Shown here one piece after another: positions 34,226 through 46,438 of a DNA stretch of 64,000 bases. Source of the DNA: Myripristis murdjan (lineage: Eukaryota > Chordata > Actinopteri > Holocentriformes > Holocentridae); the NCBI RefSeq assembly GCF_902150065.1, contig NC_043983.1, forward strand, positions 18,303,321 through 18,367,320, in the 5' to 3' direction. The notes under the pieces are model-generated. The model was not told the origin of the DNA, searched no databases, and worked only from the letters and a program-made list of their open reading frames with translations. Both the position numbers and the translations under genes were made by a program. Numbering within the stretch: position 1 is the stretch's first letter; every line of letters begins with the position of its first letter.

Positions 34226-37200
34226 ATGACAGCACTGAGGAGGCTTGATTTATGGCTGCCACGCCTCCTGCATGCCTGCACGCGGAGCTGGCACAGGGCA
34301 GGTACCTGCGGGTACCTCAACACATCTCATCATGCCACTTTGATGTCACAACACCGGTGGAAAAGTGTTTTCCACTGTCAGTCGAGAGGCTTTACCCTCT
34401 CCACACACAGCCTCCAGAGCAGAGATGATGACTCCAGCTCTGGGCGTCTCACTGGACTCACAGAGGATGATGTTGAGGATGAGGATGAAGATTTTATTGA
34501 TGACAGGGAGGTGGAGGAGTTGTTCCAGCAGCAGGTTCCTGCAGGCGTTGGAGATGGACAGCAGAGGATCTTCATTGTTCACCCTGATGTGAAGTGGGGA
34601 AGGAGGAAGCAGCATCTGACCACAGGTAATAACACAGACACAAGTGTGTGTACATGGTCACGGAGGTTGTATGGCACCCTCGTACACACTGACCTGAGGT
34701 TTGTGTTGCAGCTGAACTGATGATGGCTGAGGCAGTGGGGCTGGTTAACACCTTAGACAACTGGACAGTAGTGGACAAGATCATCCTCTCCACCAAGACA
34801 CCAGAGAACAAGAAGATATTTGGCAAGGGGAATTTCCTCCATCTTACAGGTGTGCATTTTTCTCGTAGAGATTTTCCACTGTCACTGCCTTCTTTTCAGT
34901 CTGTGCTGAGTCTGTGTGCACGTCTTAATGTAAATCCATGTGTACTTCCCTCCCCCAGAGAAAATTAAGCAAACACCAGGAATCACCGCTGTGTTTGTCA
35001 ATGTTGAGCGTCTGTCTGCCTTGTCTGAGGTGAGCCAGCAATCTCACAGTCACTCACAGTCTATGTTAGAAAGGCCCATTTTGATGGTTATCCTCCCATA
35101 TAGAGGGAGCTGGAGGAAGCCTGGGGGGTGAAAGTCCTTGACAGGTACTCGGTCGTCCTTCACATCTTCCGCTGCAATGCCAGAACTAAGGAGGCCAAGT
35201 TACAGATCTCTCTGGCAGAGATCCCCTTGCTAAGGTGATTTTGACATTCATTGTTAACATTTTTTTGCACTTTAAGTTAGGGCTTAAAGACTAAATCAGA
35301 TATTACAATATCTTAGTCCAAGGGCCTTAATATCAATATTGTGATGATATTGTAGGAACCACTATTATACAGCAGGATATTCTATGACTATAGTCATAGA
35401 GTATCCTGCTGTTTGTTCATGAAGACAGACTGAGCTTTTAAAGTTTGTTGAGCTAATACTGTAGTACATTCTAACTGAACAACAATAATGTTGTCAGGTC
35501 TCGTCTGAGAAATGAATTGGCAAACTTAGATCAGCAGGGTGGAGGTGCAAGATACATCGGTGGTTCAGGTAATTCCTTCTGTTTAAATGGTTAATCATTA
35601 TGTACCTACAGTATTAGACAGATATCAAGCTGCCCAGCCACAGAGAAACCTGAGCTCTGTGATTATTCCTCAGGTGAGACGTTTACAGAGGTCCAGCAGA
35701 GGCTGTTGAAGGAGAGGGAGATGAAGATTCGCTTTGCGCTCGAGCGGCTTCGGAAGAAGAGGCACTTGCTGCGGTCGCAGCGCAAACACAAAGACTTCCC
35801 CATCATCTCCGTTATGGGCTACACCAACTGTGGTGAGAGACTGGAAGCTGACTTTATTATGTGATACTAATGGGTGTAAAACCAAACCAAAAACAAAACA
35901 AACACAATAGACCCTACAAAGTGCAGTGTTCACTGAACGAGAGTTATCTATAAACACACCCAGCTGATGAACTAATAATTGTACTAAGTATATTTGTATT
36001 TGTTTTAAAAAGTCTAAGAAGAATTTTGACTTTGAAAGAATATTTGTTGAATTCATATTGTTATCCCAAGTCTTTGAATGAAAATTGGTATTTTAGCACA
36101 AAAGACAAAATACAGAAAACATTGGAAATCGTAGTGTTTTTCTCTCCCTGATGTACAAAACAAACCAAACTGAAATTGTGACACAAAAACTGTAATACAA
36201 AACCAACGGTGTGTTTATTGGACCGTTACACCCGTAGTGATATTGTGTCAGTCTCCCCTTTGATGACATCAAATACACTCTTACTTTCCCATTTTGTGTG
36301 CAGGAAAGACGACTCTCATCAAAGCACTGACTGGCGATAGCGGCCTGCAACCCCGAAACCAGCTTTTTGCCACCCTGGACGTCACTGTGCATGCTGGCCA
36401 GTTGCCCAGTCGTATGACAGTACTGTATGTGGACACCATTGGCTTCTTGTCCCAGCTTCCTCACCAGCTCATCGACTCCTTCTCTGCCACGTTGGAAGAT
36501 GTTAAACACTCGGTTTGTACTTGATATTTGTTACTGTTACACAAGTCCTTTTGCAGTTCACACAGAAACCCTCCCCACATAGGTTTGAGCTAAGAGTGTT
36601 TTGCTCATGGTTCATCTTCAGCTCATATTTAACTTCTGTTTTTTTCTTGAAAGACAGATATCATGACCCAGGGCTTCTCTTTCCTTTATTTCCAGGACCT
36701 GATAATTCACGTCAGGGACATCAGTCACCCAGAGACAGTGAATCAGAAAGTGAATGTGCTAAATGTCCTCAAGAACCTGCAGATCCCTGACAGACTCATG
36801 AGCTCCATGATAGAGGTCCACAATAAAGTTGACTTAATTGACAAGTAAGAGCAATATTGATATACTGATCCAGATCGATGGATCGTTACACCCCTAATTA
36901 TAAACCCACAATTACCACAAAGACTATGAGCAATAAGAAGAATGTCATTAGAGGAGCCAGTTCTCTCTTTGTGTCTTGAGATGAGCAGATTTGTCAAAGA
37001 ATAACATGCTTTTTCTGTCTCTAAGCTATCAGTCTTCAGAGCCCAAAGCACTGCCCATATCTGCTTTGAAAGAGCAGGGCCTCGATGAACTGAGGAGGCA
37101 AGTTGAAGAGGAGATTGTAAAGTCGACAGGAAAACACATTTTAGACCTCAAGGTGAATCTCAGCACCTCCCAGTTAAGGTGAGATTAGATACCTGATCAA

Positions 37201-37407
37201 AATTATCATGGTATTATGTTCTGAACAACAAGCATTATAAGTGAGTGTGTGTGTTTATGTGTGTGTTCCCTCATCCACAGTTGGCTGTATAAGGAGGCCA
37301 CGGTTCAGGACGTGCATGTGATTGCAGATGAAGGCTCAGCGGTTGTCAAGGTGATCATCAGCGCCGCTGCTTATGGACGCTACAAGAAACTGTTCACAGG
37401 CAGATAG
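34226..37407 (+). CDS. gtpbp6: GTPBP6, HflX-type GTPase of mitochondrial ribosomes
   Basis: GTPBP6 is the mitochondrial HflX relative that splits and helps assemble mitoribosomes. There are ten exons: 34226-34625, 34712-34849, 34959-35029, 35104-35234, 35498-35568, 35674-35832, 36304-36512, 36696-36844, 37026-37178 and 37281-37407 (TAG), giving 535 aa (human about 516). The N-terminus (MTALRRLDLWLPRLLHACTR) is rich in Arg and poor in acid, as in a matrix presequence. An acidic stretch follows near residue 90. The HflX N-domain carries VHPDVKWG, STKTPENKKIFGKGNF and VVLHIFRCNARTKEAKL-like sequence. The G domain has GYTNCGKTT (P-loop, residues 319-327), DTIGF (G3, 367-371) and NKVD (G4, 436-439), all intact. 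The last exon gives SWLYKEATVQDVHVI, matching the human C-terminus. The ATG at 34226 is chosen because it opens the presequence. Confidence 0.97.
35285..35500 (+). repeat. Partial copy of the 'ATATCGATATAATAT' family with a 40-bp palindrome
   Basis: GTPBP6 intron 4 holds 'cagatattacaatatctta', 'aatatcaatattgtgatgat' and 'attgtaggaaccactatt', resembling the repeat in NIT2 intron 7. Inside it, 35371-35410 is an inverted repeat with arms of 20 bases and one mismatch. Confidence 0.5.
35869..36236. mobile_element. Non-autonomous DNA transposon (hAT-like MITE) in GTPBP6 intron 6
   Basis: The ends read 'aatgggtgtaa' and 'ttacacccgta', inverted copies sharing GGGTGTAA. Directly outside are 'gtgatact' (35861-35868) and 'gtgatatt' (36237-36244), an 8-bp target duplication with one mismatch. 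The 8-bp duplication and 368-bp length fit a hAT-type non-autonomous element. There is no transposase frame. The interior is rich in 'caaaccaaa' and 'acaaaacaaacc' words. A separate 'gatcgttacacccct' end fragment lies at about 36878-36893 in intron 8. Confidence 0.7.
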
Positions 37408-37621
37408 CGATAAACCAGGTAGTAAGTTACACGGCCAAGAGACTGAATATTGCAATTGTTTCTTCTGGCACTGCATAAAGCTAAAATTCACCTCCCATGT
37501 TATTGACTTGGTTACTGATAAACAGTAAACAGAAATCATCAAACAAAACTCTGTGTGTGTGTATTTGAAACTTTTGTTAACGATCATGACATGTCATTGA
37601 TGTACATTCTTGTAAAGAATC

Positions 37622-37627
37622 AATAAA
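37622..37627 (+). promoter_or_regulatory. Polyadenylation signal AATAAA, GTPBP6
   Basis: A canonical hexamer 215 bases after the GTPBP6 stop and 288 bases from the stop codon of the convergent PLCXD1 copy. The two 3' UTRs may overlap. Confidence 0.65.
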
Positions 37628-37914
37628 AAGTGTATTTATACAATATATATTGTAACTAACTATGCAGTTCACATGCTGGTGAGAAAACATTTTTACCTGA
37701 TGTAAGAGGTATAAAAACTCATCTGTACAAAGGTAATTATTCAAAACATTTCTACGAGTACATGTTTCCCTCAGTAAAAGCCGTAATGTAGATGACACTA
37801 TTGCTTTTCATTATAAAGATACAGAAAATAAGTGATGAGGTATACACTGGTTATTTTTGAATTTTCTCATATGACATAAAATTCCCAATATTCCAGCGAA
37901 TGGTGCTTGCCTTT

Positions 37915-40900
37915 CTATTTGGGAGTTTTCTGTAGGAGTTTTTTGTTCAGTTCAATGACCAGTGGGCAGAACGGGACAGGTCCCACAAAATCTCCTGCAA
38001 TGATGTTGAGGCTGTTGGACTCTGGTCCAGGTTTCTGGTCCTCCAGCCATTTCTGCAGACACTCCCAGTTACTCAGCGTCAGTGTGCGCAGGGATTGCTT
38101 CGGGTGCGTGGCGATATAGTATCTCTCTGCTGTCAGGTTCAGGCCAGAGACAAAAAAGCCCTCTGGACAGAATGGCAGATGAGAAAGAATAAGATCATGA
38201 AAACATATTGGTACCGCTGCTATCAGAAATGTAGTAAGTGATCATATCAGAAAAAAACAGTGACTCCTGAATCCTTCTTTGTATTTGGAAATATAATCTC
38301 CAAGATGTATCTCAGGTCAGCCTCTCCTCATTGATCTTAGCAGCTCTTACCAGTGGCTGCTCATACAATCGGTCAGCTGGGATTTTAAAAGAACAGTTCA
38401 CCCAAAATGCAAAATATATGCACACATTTTCCTGCGTACCCCTGATTCAATCTGTCCGTCCAGATAATGTCTGTGATTTGGTGAGGTTTCCAGCAGCACT
38501 CTTCCCTGTTTGCTGGCACCCTGAAACAATGGAGCTAAATGGATATTTGCTTGTGGAGCTCTAACTGTCAAACCTTTACACATGGAAAAACTCAGCAGGG
38601 ATGGCTCTTTCCAAAAATAATGACATGGATATGCTGCACAATCCACATTCATACTGGTTGAGAGCATGCAACAGTCCATCGCCGGTCCATGCAGCGATGG
38701 ACTGGTGACCTATCCAGGGTGTTTTCCCGCCTTCTGCCCAGAGTGCGCTGGGATAGGCTCTGGCAACTCGGGACCTGAATTAGAATAAGTGGCTTGGAAA
38801 ATGAATAAGAGCAGATTGATACCATTTGCTGGTGTTCTTTGGCAGGAAAAAGTTCCCAACAAGGCTGTGGATTATGTCAGGATTTCATGTCATTGTTTTT
38901 GGAAAGAAAACTGTTGCTATTGACTTTGTCACATTTATATTTTTGATAGTTTGAGCTCCACAAAAGAATACCCACCTGGTTCTGTTGCACTGGGGTGCCA
39001 CAGTGGAGATTCAGACTGGAATCCTTGCCAAATCACACAGACATTATCTGGTAGCTGTTCTTTTAAACTTATTCAACTCTTGCCACTCTTTGTTAGTCAG
39101 TCTGCCAAAGAGTGTCACCTTAACGCGAAAATGTAAAAGACATCAGGCCAAATTGTAACCAAATCTCACCTGGACGCCCCATGTCTTTTTGCCATTCCAG
39201 GTAACTGATCACTCCTTGTGCTGTGGGCTGGTTTGCCCACCAGTACGGGATGGCTGGCCACAGCTCCTGATGTCTCTCTGCAGCTTGGTCGTCATAGGAC
39301 AGCAGGACTTGGTGCCCAGACGCCCACAGACTCCGCAAGGTCAGGACTGATTCCTGTGAGAGTTGGAATTTTGTTAGGCATATCATTTACTGACATAGTG
39401 TCATTTATATAAAGTCAACACCTCCTGGTGTAAATCTGGAAGCAGAGGAGGAAGAATTTAGCCATAACAGCTGCAGAGACAACACTAACCTTCTGGGGAC
39501 AGAGTTTTGAACCAAATAGCTTCTTCAGGGACAGAATGAATGATTCATGGAGACTGTTGCTCAGTCCCTCAAAGTGGCTGCAGGCTAGGATAACAATCTC
39601 CTTTGGGTGAGAGTCCAGCCATGTAGCAACAGACACAAGTGTTTCCTGAAAAGGAGGGTCTTTTTTCAGGCAATTTTAACAATGATGCATGTGCACTTTG
39701 TGTAAATTAAGCCCAAATGAAAATAAAAAATGAAATGAAAATAAAAAATAAGAAACTGACATTTTACTCACCAAAACTGTTAAATGTGTGTATATTACAT
39801 GTGTAAAATACAGATAGTTGGATGGGTCGTTCGGCTTGTGTGCAATGCGGAGATCGAAGAACCGGATTCCCATGGAAAGTTGCTCCACGATACTTTTATC
39901 CTGAAAGCACAGGAGAGATTTGTGATACATATATGAAGAATAAATTCTGGACAGACACAGTGCAAACATCACAGTAAAACTACCAGGTGTATTTTATGAA
40001 CAGCTATCACCAGATTGGAACAGTGGCACTTTAAACGCAGAGGTGACCAAGACTTGGCCTCAGTTATCTTCTTCTGTTAGGACACCAATCAGGCTGACAT
40101 GGTGCTCCTGTGCTGAAATGACCACTCACTATACCTTAAGCAACATCAGATACTGCTATCTAGCGGTATCTAGCAGAGGTGCAAATCTGAGTTTTAAAAT
40201 GCTGTGAAAATAGTCTAAATCAAGTTTATTTACCCTTGTATGTTAAAAAGAAATTCATGTATTTAGGTAAGTCAGCTGCTACCACTGTGATGGGCAAGCA
40301 GTCCTTGTTTTGATTACTTGTGTATTGTTGCTGATATTCTCTTTTTGTTCTGTTGCTTTAAATTGACCGAAATAAATCAAATCAAATCAAAATCAATCAA
40401 ATCAAATATAATGGCATAAGTGCTGACACTGAAGTTAGGAAGCACATGGGGAAAATTATTATCAGGGAAATTATCAGGGACTTTACAGAGTATGTGGTTA
40501 CAACTGGTTATCAGAAAGAGCAGAAGCACAAAGACATTACAGGTTGAGAGGTTAGATACAGGTTGAACGTAAAGTTTGCATGCCAAAGTAATTTCTGGGA
40601 AGTGACGTGCAAACACATCACACTGTGATGACTGCTTATCATCAAAGATCTCACCAAAAATCCAAAAACAAGAACATTAAGGATTACCTCTTTAAATAGC
40701 CAGGATTATTTCATAATAAAGCTACCTGTCAGTTTAGTTTCCCCACATGCCGTACCTGTGTGGTGGCCCATTTAAAAATTGCAGGTCTGGTGAAGCAGTA
40801 GAAAAGTCTATCCAGGAGCCTGAACGTGTCTGACTCAGACTGGACCAGCGGGGAGTTTATATCCAGACAGTAGCTCATGGCATCATGGCTCCCTGTGTGA

Positions 40901-41692
40901 ACAGCTTTAATTAGACTCCATTACATTCATGCTGTGATGTTAATGTCTTCATATTGCTCAGGAGAATTTATTTATTCACTTACTTTAGGCTGCTTACTGA
41001 CCTAGTGTCCTACCTGTCTTACCAGAAATACAGATAATCATAATTAGGCAACCTTAAAAAGTCATTAAGGTATTCTTTAGGCTGCCTTTTACACAATGTG
41101 ACTTAGTTAAATGCACATTGCAACACATGAATACACTAAATATACAAAATATCAGAGCTATCTTATTGACACTGAGTGGCACATCGACATACTCGTGCTG
41201 CTCTTTATCCTCATCTCCTCCTTTAGATTGGCATAGATTTAATAAGGAAAATCAATAAGCAGTAAGACTTGGATTAATCTCATAAGTTTACTTCATTTAA
41301 AATAAATACATACTTAAATTAAAAGTAGGCACATGTGTCCTTAATGTTCTATATTCCTATTCCTTGACCTATTCAGTAGCCAAATGAGTTTATATGGCCT
41401 AGTGACTTTAGTCATACTTTAAATTGTGCCTTTACTATTTCAACAGTATCCCTGTAACATTGCTGCAGGATGTTACCTGATCTAATTGATGCTGTGATAT
41501 TTGTATAATGTAGTTTTAAGGTTTTTTGCAGGATTAGTTAGGGAAGCTATGGCGAACTAAGGTGTAAAACAAAGACAGCAAAAGTCTTCGGTGCGTGTTA
41601 CCGGGTATGGAGAGATGTGTTAGGGGAATGTCCCACAGCTCCTCAGGTAAACTTGACATCCAGTCCTCGTAGTTTCGGCTCCTGTGATCCAT
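37915..41692 (-). CDS. plcxd1: PLCXD1-type phosphatidylinositol phospholipase C X-domain protein, copy A
   Basis: PLCXD proteins consist of only the catalytic X half of PI-PLC and are thought to cleave phosphatidylinositol without Ca2+. Six coding exons on the - strand: 41692-41602, 40892-40756, 39900-39772, 39645-39490, 39353-39170 and 38162-37915 (TAG), giving 314 aa (human PLCXD1 323). The start MDHRSRNYEDWMSSLPEELWDI aligns with the human NANEDWMSALCPRLWDV region. Active-site candidates are all present: His33-Asp34 in PGSHD, Asp92 and Arg94 in FDLRIAH, and His110 in YFTHVIYT. WPAIPYWWANQ and NIIAGDF are further family signatures. There is no signal peptide or membrane segment. It sits next to GTPBP6, as human PLCXD1 does in the pseudoautosomal region. 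It is one of two tandem copies. Confidence 0.94.
38665..38810 (+). repeat. LINE-like 3' end fragment in PLCXD1 copy A intron 5
   Basis: The blocks 'gatggactggtgacctatcc', 'agggtgttttcccgccttct', 'gcgctgggataggctctgg' and 'agtggcttggaaaatgaat' match, in order, the conserved 3' tail of abundant fish LINEs and the SINEs that share it. Only the tail is present, about 140 bases, as expected of a 5'-truncated insertion. Confidence 0.65.
40311..40410 (+). repeat. (ATCAA)n-tailed repeat fragment
   Basis: 'gaaataaatcaaatcaaatc' and further ATCAA units (about 40371-40407) follow a T-rich non-coding stretch. This looks like the simple-repeat tail of a short retroposon. It lies in intron 2 of PLCXD1 copy A. 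Confidence 0.45.
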
Positions 41693-44600
41693 GTCGGACG
41701 TCCCGTCCACAGACCTGCAGCAGCCCCGGCCTCACAGACACTAAACGGGACACACAGAGCAGCGCAGCGCTCTCCGCCCGGTCAGTCATCATATGATCGA
41801 TACCACATCGGTTCCTCCGCTTGAGTCTTTTAATCATCGACTCCAAACAGCTGAGAAACGAGACGTGTTTGAATTTCCTGGTCCGACAAACCAGGCGACT
41901 TCCCACTGTCATAGGAGAAGGTAGACGACAGAGCCGGAAGAGGGAGCAGATGGTGACCAAGACTAGGGTTGCACTTGTGGACCTTTTCTTTTTCTTTTTA
42001 ATGCTAAACGCTGTATGGTTTTCATTTTACACTCGGAGCTACAGCAGTATCGGCATACAATGCATTTGTGCTAGGAAAAACATTTTCAAAGGGTGTTTTC
42101 CTATTTTATCAGTGTATTTTATTCCGAGGGTGTAGCTTCATTGAAACTCTGGGTTTGTCTCAGATCTATAAACACTTTTCACCATGTAGGCTACAGACAT
42201 GCTAGACTTGACAACACATGTACAGCCCAAGCCAGACACTGTATGCACCATAGTGTGTTACACTGCCATGATGTGCTGAGCTGACTCCTCCTACCACAGA
42301 CTAGACACTGTATGGTAGATTTTATCAGACCTGTTTGTGTTGAGAAGGCACTTCTACAGTCCTGATAAGCCTGGGTGATAGGATGGGAAAACAGGGTCAA
42401 GAAACACACTGCTGACAGAGGGGAGAGAGAGGGGATGGTCCTTATCCACAGGCTGGAGCTGGTTGGAGTCAGTCAGAAACTAGCTGGCATGTTTCAGAGA
42501 GCCTCTCTGCACGATCACCCAAAACACCCAGCACGTTTGTCCAGTGGTGACTCAGGCGACTCTGAGGTGTTTTCACAGCTTTAAAAAAAAAAAATAATAA
42601 AATAAGAAACCAAGTGCAGAAACACCATTAGAAATGACTCTGTCCAGATATAGGCCTGAAGTGATCATATCAGGATCAGTGTGGGAGTTCACATATGGTG
42701 CCTTCATGCAGTGTCATCATGATGTGGAGCTGGAAGCAGCTCCACTGACAATTAATGGAAAAATTACTTTGTGCTTGGGTCTCAGTAAATTTTACTGTAG
42801 AGTCTATGGTCAAAGTTTATCCTCTCTAATTTAACACTTAGCATTTGTTTTGTGGAACTGGTAGAGTCTGTTTGCATTAATAAACAGTTATTTGGTATAT
42901 TTTCAGTACAGTTATCTTGCCTGAGTGATATTTGTGGTTATGTTTCAGGCAACATAAATGTGTACACATGTCAAAAGAGTTATACACTTCACTGCCACTT
43001 CATTTATGAATATGATTGAGTATCACAAGACCATGTAATATTTTGGCCGCAGGATAAACTGACATATGTTGACAATGGACGTCCAAATTAAAAATGTGCC
43101 CTGTGAAACAGCTCTGAAACAATAGCTCCATTGATGAAGAATTGAATTAAAGCAGAAGTCACTCAGACCCACAAAACAAACAGCAGACTCTGACTGTGTG
43201 GCAGTCGACATTAAAGTTAATAAAGCAGCAACACATCAGGGGACAGCTTTGTTTCTGCTACTGTAGAAAATAGCCAGAAATACAATTAAACATAACTTCT
43301 TGGGGGAAAAAAAATACTTTTGTAAGGGGCTGAAGAAATCATAGAAATGACTGGACTCCAACACATGTAAGCATACAGTCGTACTGTGTCAGGGAGGAGT
43401 TCCACTACATGTTATTAAACCAGTTATTTGACTATATTTTGCAGCACCGGTTGTTCAACTAAATTCATATTTACATAGTTAATCAAAGTGGTTAAACCAC
43501 CTTTAGCCATTTTTTTCCCGAAACTACAAACATTTGTGGGGCATATAATGTGCAAATTGATATTTTTGTCTTGACTTTTAGTTGTGAAAATTGTACATGT
43601 CAGATGTTACAAAATACAGATTTTCTAAGAAAAATATACCTTCCTTACAAATTTACCCCATGGGAAGAACCTGAGAGGGACTACTTGGTTTAGGACAGGC
43701 TAAGGGGTCAGGGTTTACCAGGAAGCTGGATTACTGGGAAAAATATTTGGTTCTAGTATTTAATGTGTTGAGTTTGTTTCATTTAACTGGAAGGTATGAG
43801 ATTTCAACTATCCATATGAAGAGATAATTGCTGTCTATTGGTGAATATTAAGAGAAGTTGTTGCATGTTTTTTTTTTTTTAGACTCGTAACTAACTGAAT
43901 AAACCTGCTCAGTGCAGTTTCCCCATCTAGGTCACAGTGTGACTAGCACTGACCTGCAGTAAACTCAACTGTGTCACTTTTTTTTTTTTTTTTTTGCTTG
44001 AGTGTGACTTAGTTTTGGATAATATTGTGTTCTAATTTTGTATTACATCTTTTGATCATTTTCACAAAGTAGTTTAAACTACTTTTTCTAAGTGGCTTTA
44101 GATAACCAAACTGTCTCTGTCCTGGGAATAGCTTTGCTGTTGTTCAACTATGTTCAGTGTGATGTAATTAGTGGCTTGCAAAACCGACCTTTCAAAGCAG
44201 CTTCCCCAACACTGAGCACGCTATCAGCACACTGTTTTACTTCCTGATGAACAGCACCATTGCTTTGTTTTGCTTGGTGCTAATTAGGAGGAGAATTCTT
44301 AACCTTAATTTGTACCTCTGCATGGCCAAGGAATAAAGCAAGAGTACATTTATTTGCTTAAAAATGCGTTTGTTTATTGAAAAAGCTGATCTCCACAGGC
44401 ACAGAGGTGCGGCATTTATTTCAAATGAAGGCCTACATTGTTGGCTACAGCAAAGTCAATTTCAGATGTGGAACAGTCAAGCCTGGGTTCATGCTGAGAG
44501 GGTATCCATGCACTTAATATATGTCTAGTCTCTTCCTATGCCGGGGTAACATTCTCTATGGATAAATGCATAATACATGGCTGGATATAGTGCTGTATTG

Positions 44601-45077
44601 AGGGAGTACTATTACGCTACTTTTTAAACTTGCGAACCATACTTGCTTGCTTGCTAACCATTTAGAAAAGTTTTGTCTCATGTGCTCTGTGTAATATTTT
44701 TTGTGCTTGCATATCTAAATGCCAAAGTTAAGGTGAGATTAGTCATATCATCATTATTGCTTAGGTCACAGTAACATCATAAAACTGCCCACCTTGCCGA
44801 CTCGTGAAAACAGATACAGTACTTTGCATAAAGAGTAGGATGAATGTAAACAAATACAAAAAACAAGTGCAGGTCAAGATAACGTTTGTTTTCAAGCAGC
44901 TTCAAGACAGAAATATACATTTCACTGTCTCAAATAAGTGCATTTATATCTTAAATTATTTCAAGTAACTTGAGTATTTTACCGTCCCTCAACAAAACAA
45001 GCACAAGTGTATTTCATGCTGCTATTCACATTTTTCTGTAGAACAATGCATATTAGTAAAGGTTTCTATTGCAAAAC
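41693..45077. other. Spacer between the two PLCXD1 copies
   Basis: The first 250 bases hold the copy A promoter and 5' UTR (CpG-containing near 41690-41790). The rest is AT-rich with T tracts at about 43869-43880 and 43979-43995. TTTATT at 44349-44354 and 44373-44378 (AATAAA on the - strand) could end PLCXD1 copy B. No further exon or third copy is seen. Confidence 0.55.
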
Positions 45078-46373
45078 TCACGAGGACCATTTCAGTAATT
45101 TCTCATTCAGTGCAACCACAGTTGGTACAAACTGGCTCTCTGTGATAAAGTCCCCAGCAATTATATTGAGCGAGCTGACTCTGGAGCCGGGGGTCTGCTC
45201 CCTCACCCAGCTCAACAGGGTCGGATATGTGGACATCACCAAGTCCTTCAGGGACTCTGTTGGGTGGGAGCAGATATATTTTAGGTCCTCGGTCAGATTA
45301 ATTCCTGTAACAAATAAACCTCCTGCAAAACAGAAGACACAGAAGAACTTAGAAAATTTATAACTGGGATGTTTTCAATGAAAATCAATTAAAAATGAGC
45401 AAAAATCAGCTATTACTGAAATAGAAATGAAAGTAAGAATCACAAATGTTGAGTGTGCATGTTTGATACTCAAGTCACCAGTAAATTACCTGGCCGGCCA
45501 TGTTGTTTCCTGTGTTCAAACTCCTCAATAAGAGCCTCTGCTTTGCATTTGTTAGCCCACCAGTAAGGAATATGTGGCCACAGGTCGCTGTGATAGTTAA
45601 CAATGTGATGTTCATAGGACACAATCACCTGGTAGCCCAAAGCCCACAAGTTTCGAAGGGTCACCGCATCCTGAAATCAACAGAATGGCGGGACGGTTAG
45701 TTTCATTACCTGTCAGTCTTTGGGCCTGTTAAGTGTTTATATAAAATGGAAATAGTACCGTTTTGGGACAGAGCTTCGAGGTGAACACGTTCCTTATGGT
45801 TGTGAGTAGCAGCATGTGGAGCTCCGGGCTCAGGCCGAGGAAGTGGCTGAAAGAGAGGATGACCACTTCTCTGGGATGAGCGTCCAGCCACTCTCCTATC
45901 TCCATCAGGACAGTCTATCAGGAAAACACATCTGAGTCACAAATCTACAACAAGTCAACAACAACAACAACAACAACAACTCTACCTTTAATTACGTGAA
46001 CCAAATATATTTCCTCTTATCTTCCAGCTGCTTGAACAACTTGGGACAGTGCTAAAGGAACTACAAAGTTGACTGTAACAGTAAAAACATTTATTATCTT
46101 TAATAAATAGGATGCGTCTGTTTCCGCTGCAGTGATAAACATTTCAACAGATTCAGAATCAGAAATATGTAATTGATCCCCAAGGGGAATTTGGGTCAGT
46201 TGCAGTTGTTCAGATTCCCAAGAAAAGTATATAAGCATAAGTGAAATTATTAGAAATAGAAAAAGAAATAAGAAATCTGAAAATATGTGCACTAAAAGTT
46301 TGTAAAAAGAAAAACGTGTGCGTTATGTAAAAATATTTGTTTTAATCCTACAATAATATTATAATAAACACGG

Positions 46374-46438
<65 letters not shown>

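Noticed and set aside
34226-34720. GTPBP6 first exon as a 164-codon single-exon protein
   Set aside because: The frame continues past a clear donor at 34626 into intron. Splicing to 34712 restores alignment with human GTPBP6.
38951-39136. Possible extra exon in PLCXD1 copy A intron 5
   Set aside because: Exons 5 and 6 join in frame with full alignment to human PLCXD1 and copy B, leaving no room for another exon, and the frame shows no family motif.
41693-45077. Search for a third PLCXD1 copy or a hidden small gene between the tandem copies
   Set aside because: No PGSH, DLRIAH, WPxIPYWWAN or NIIAGDF motif was found on either strand, and the short frames present have no recognisable features.
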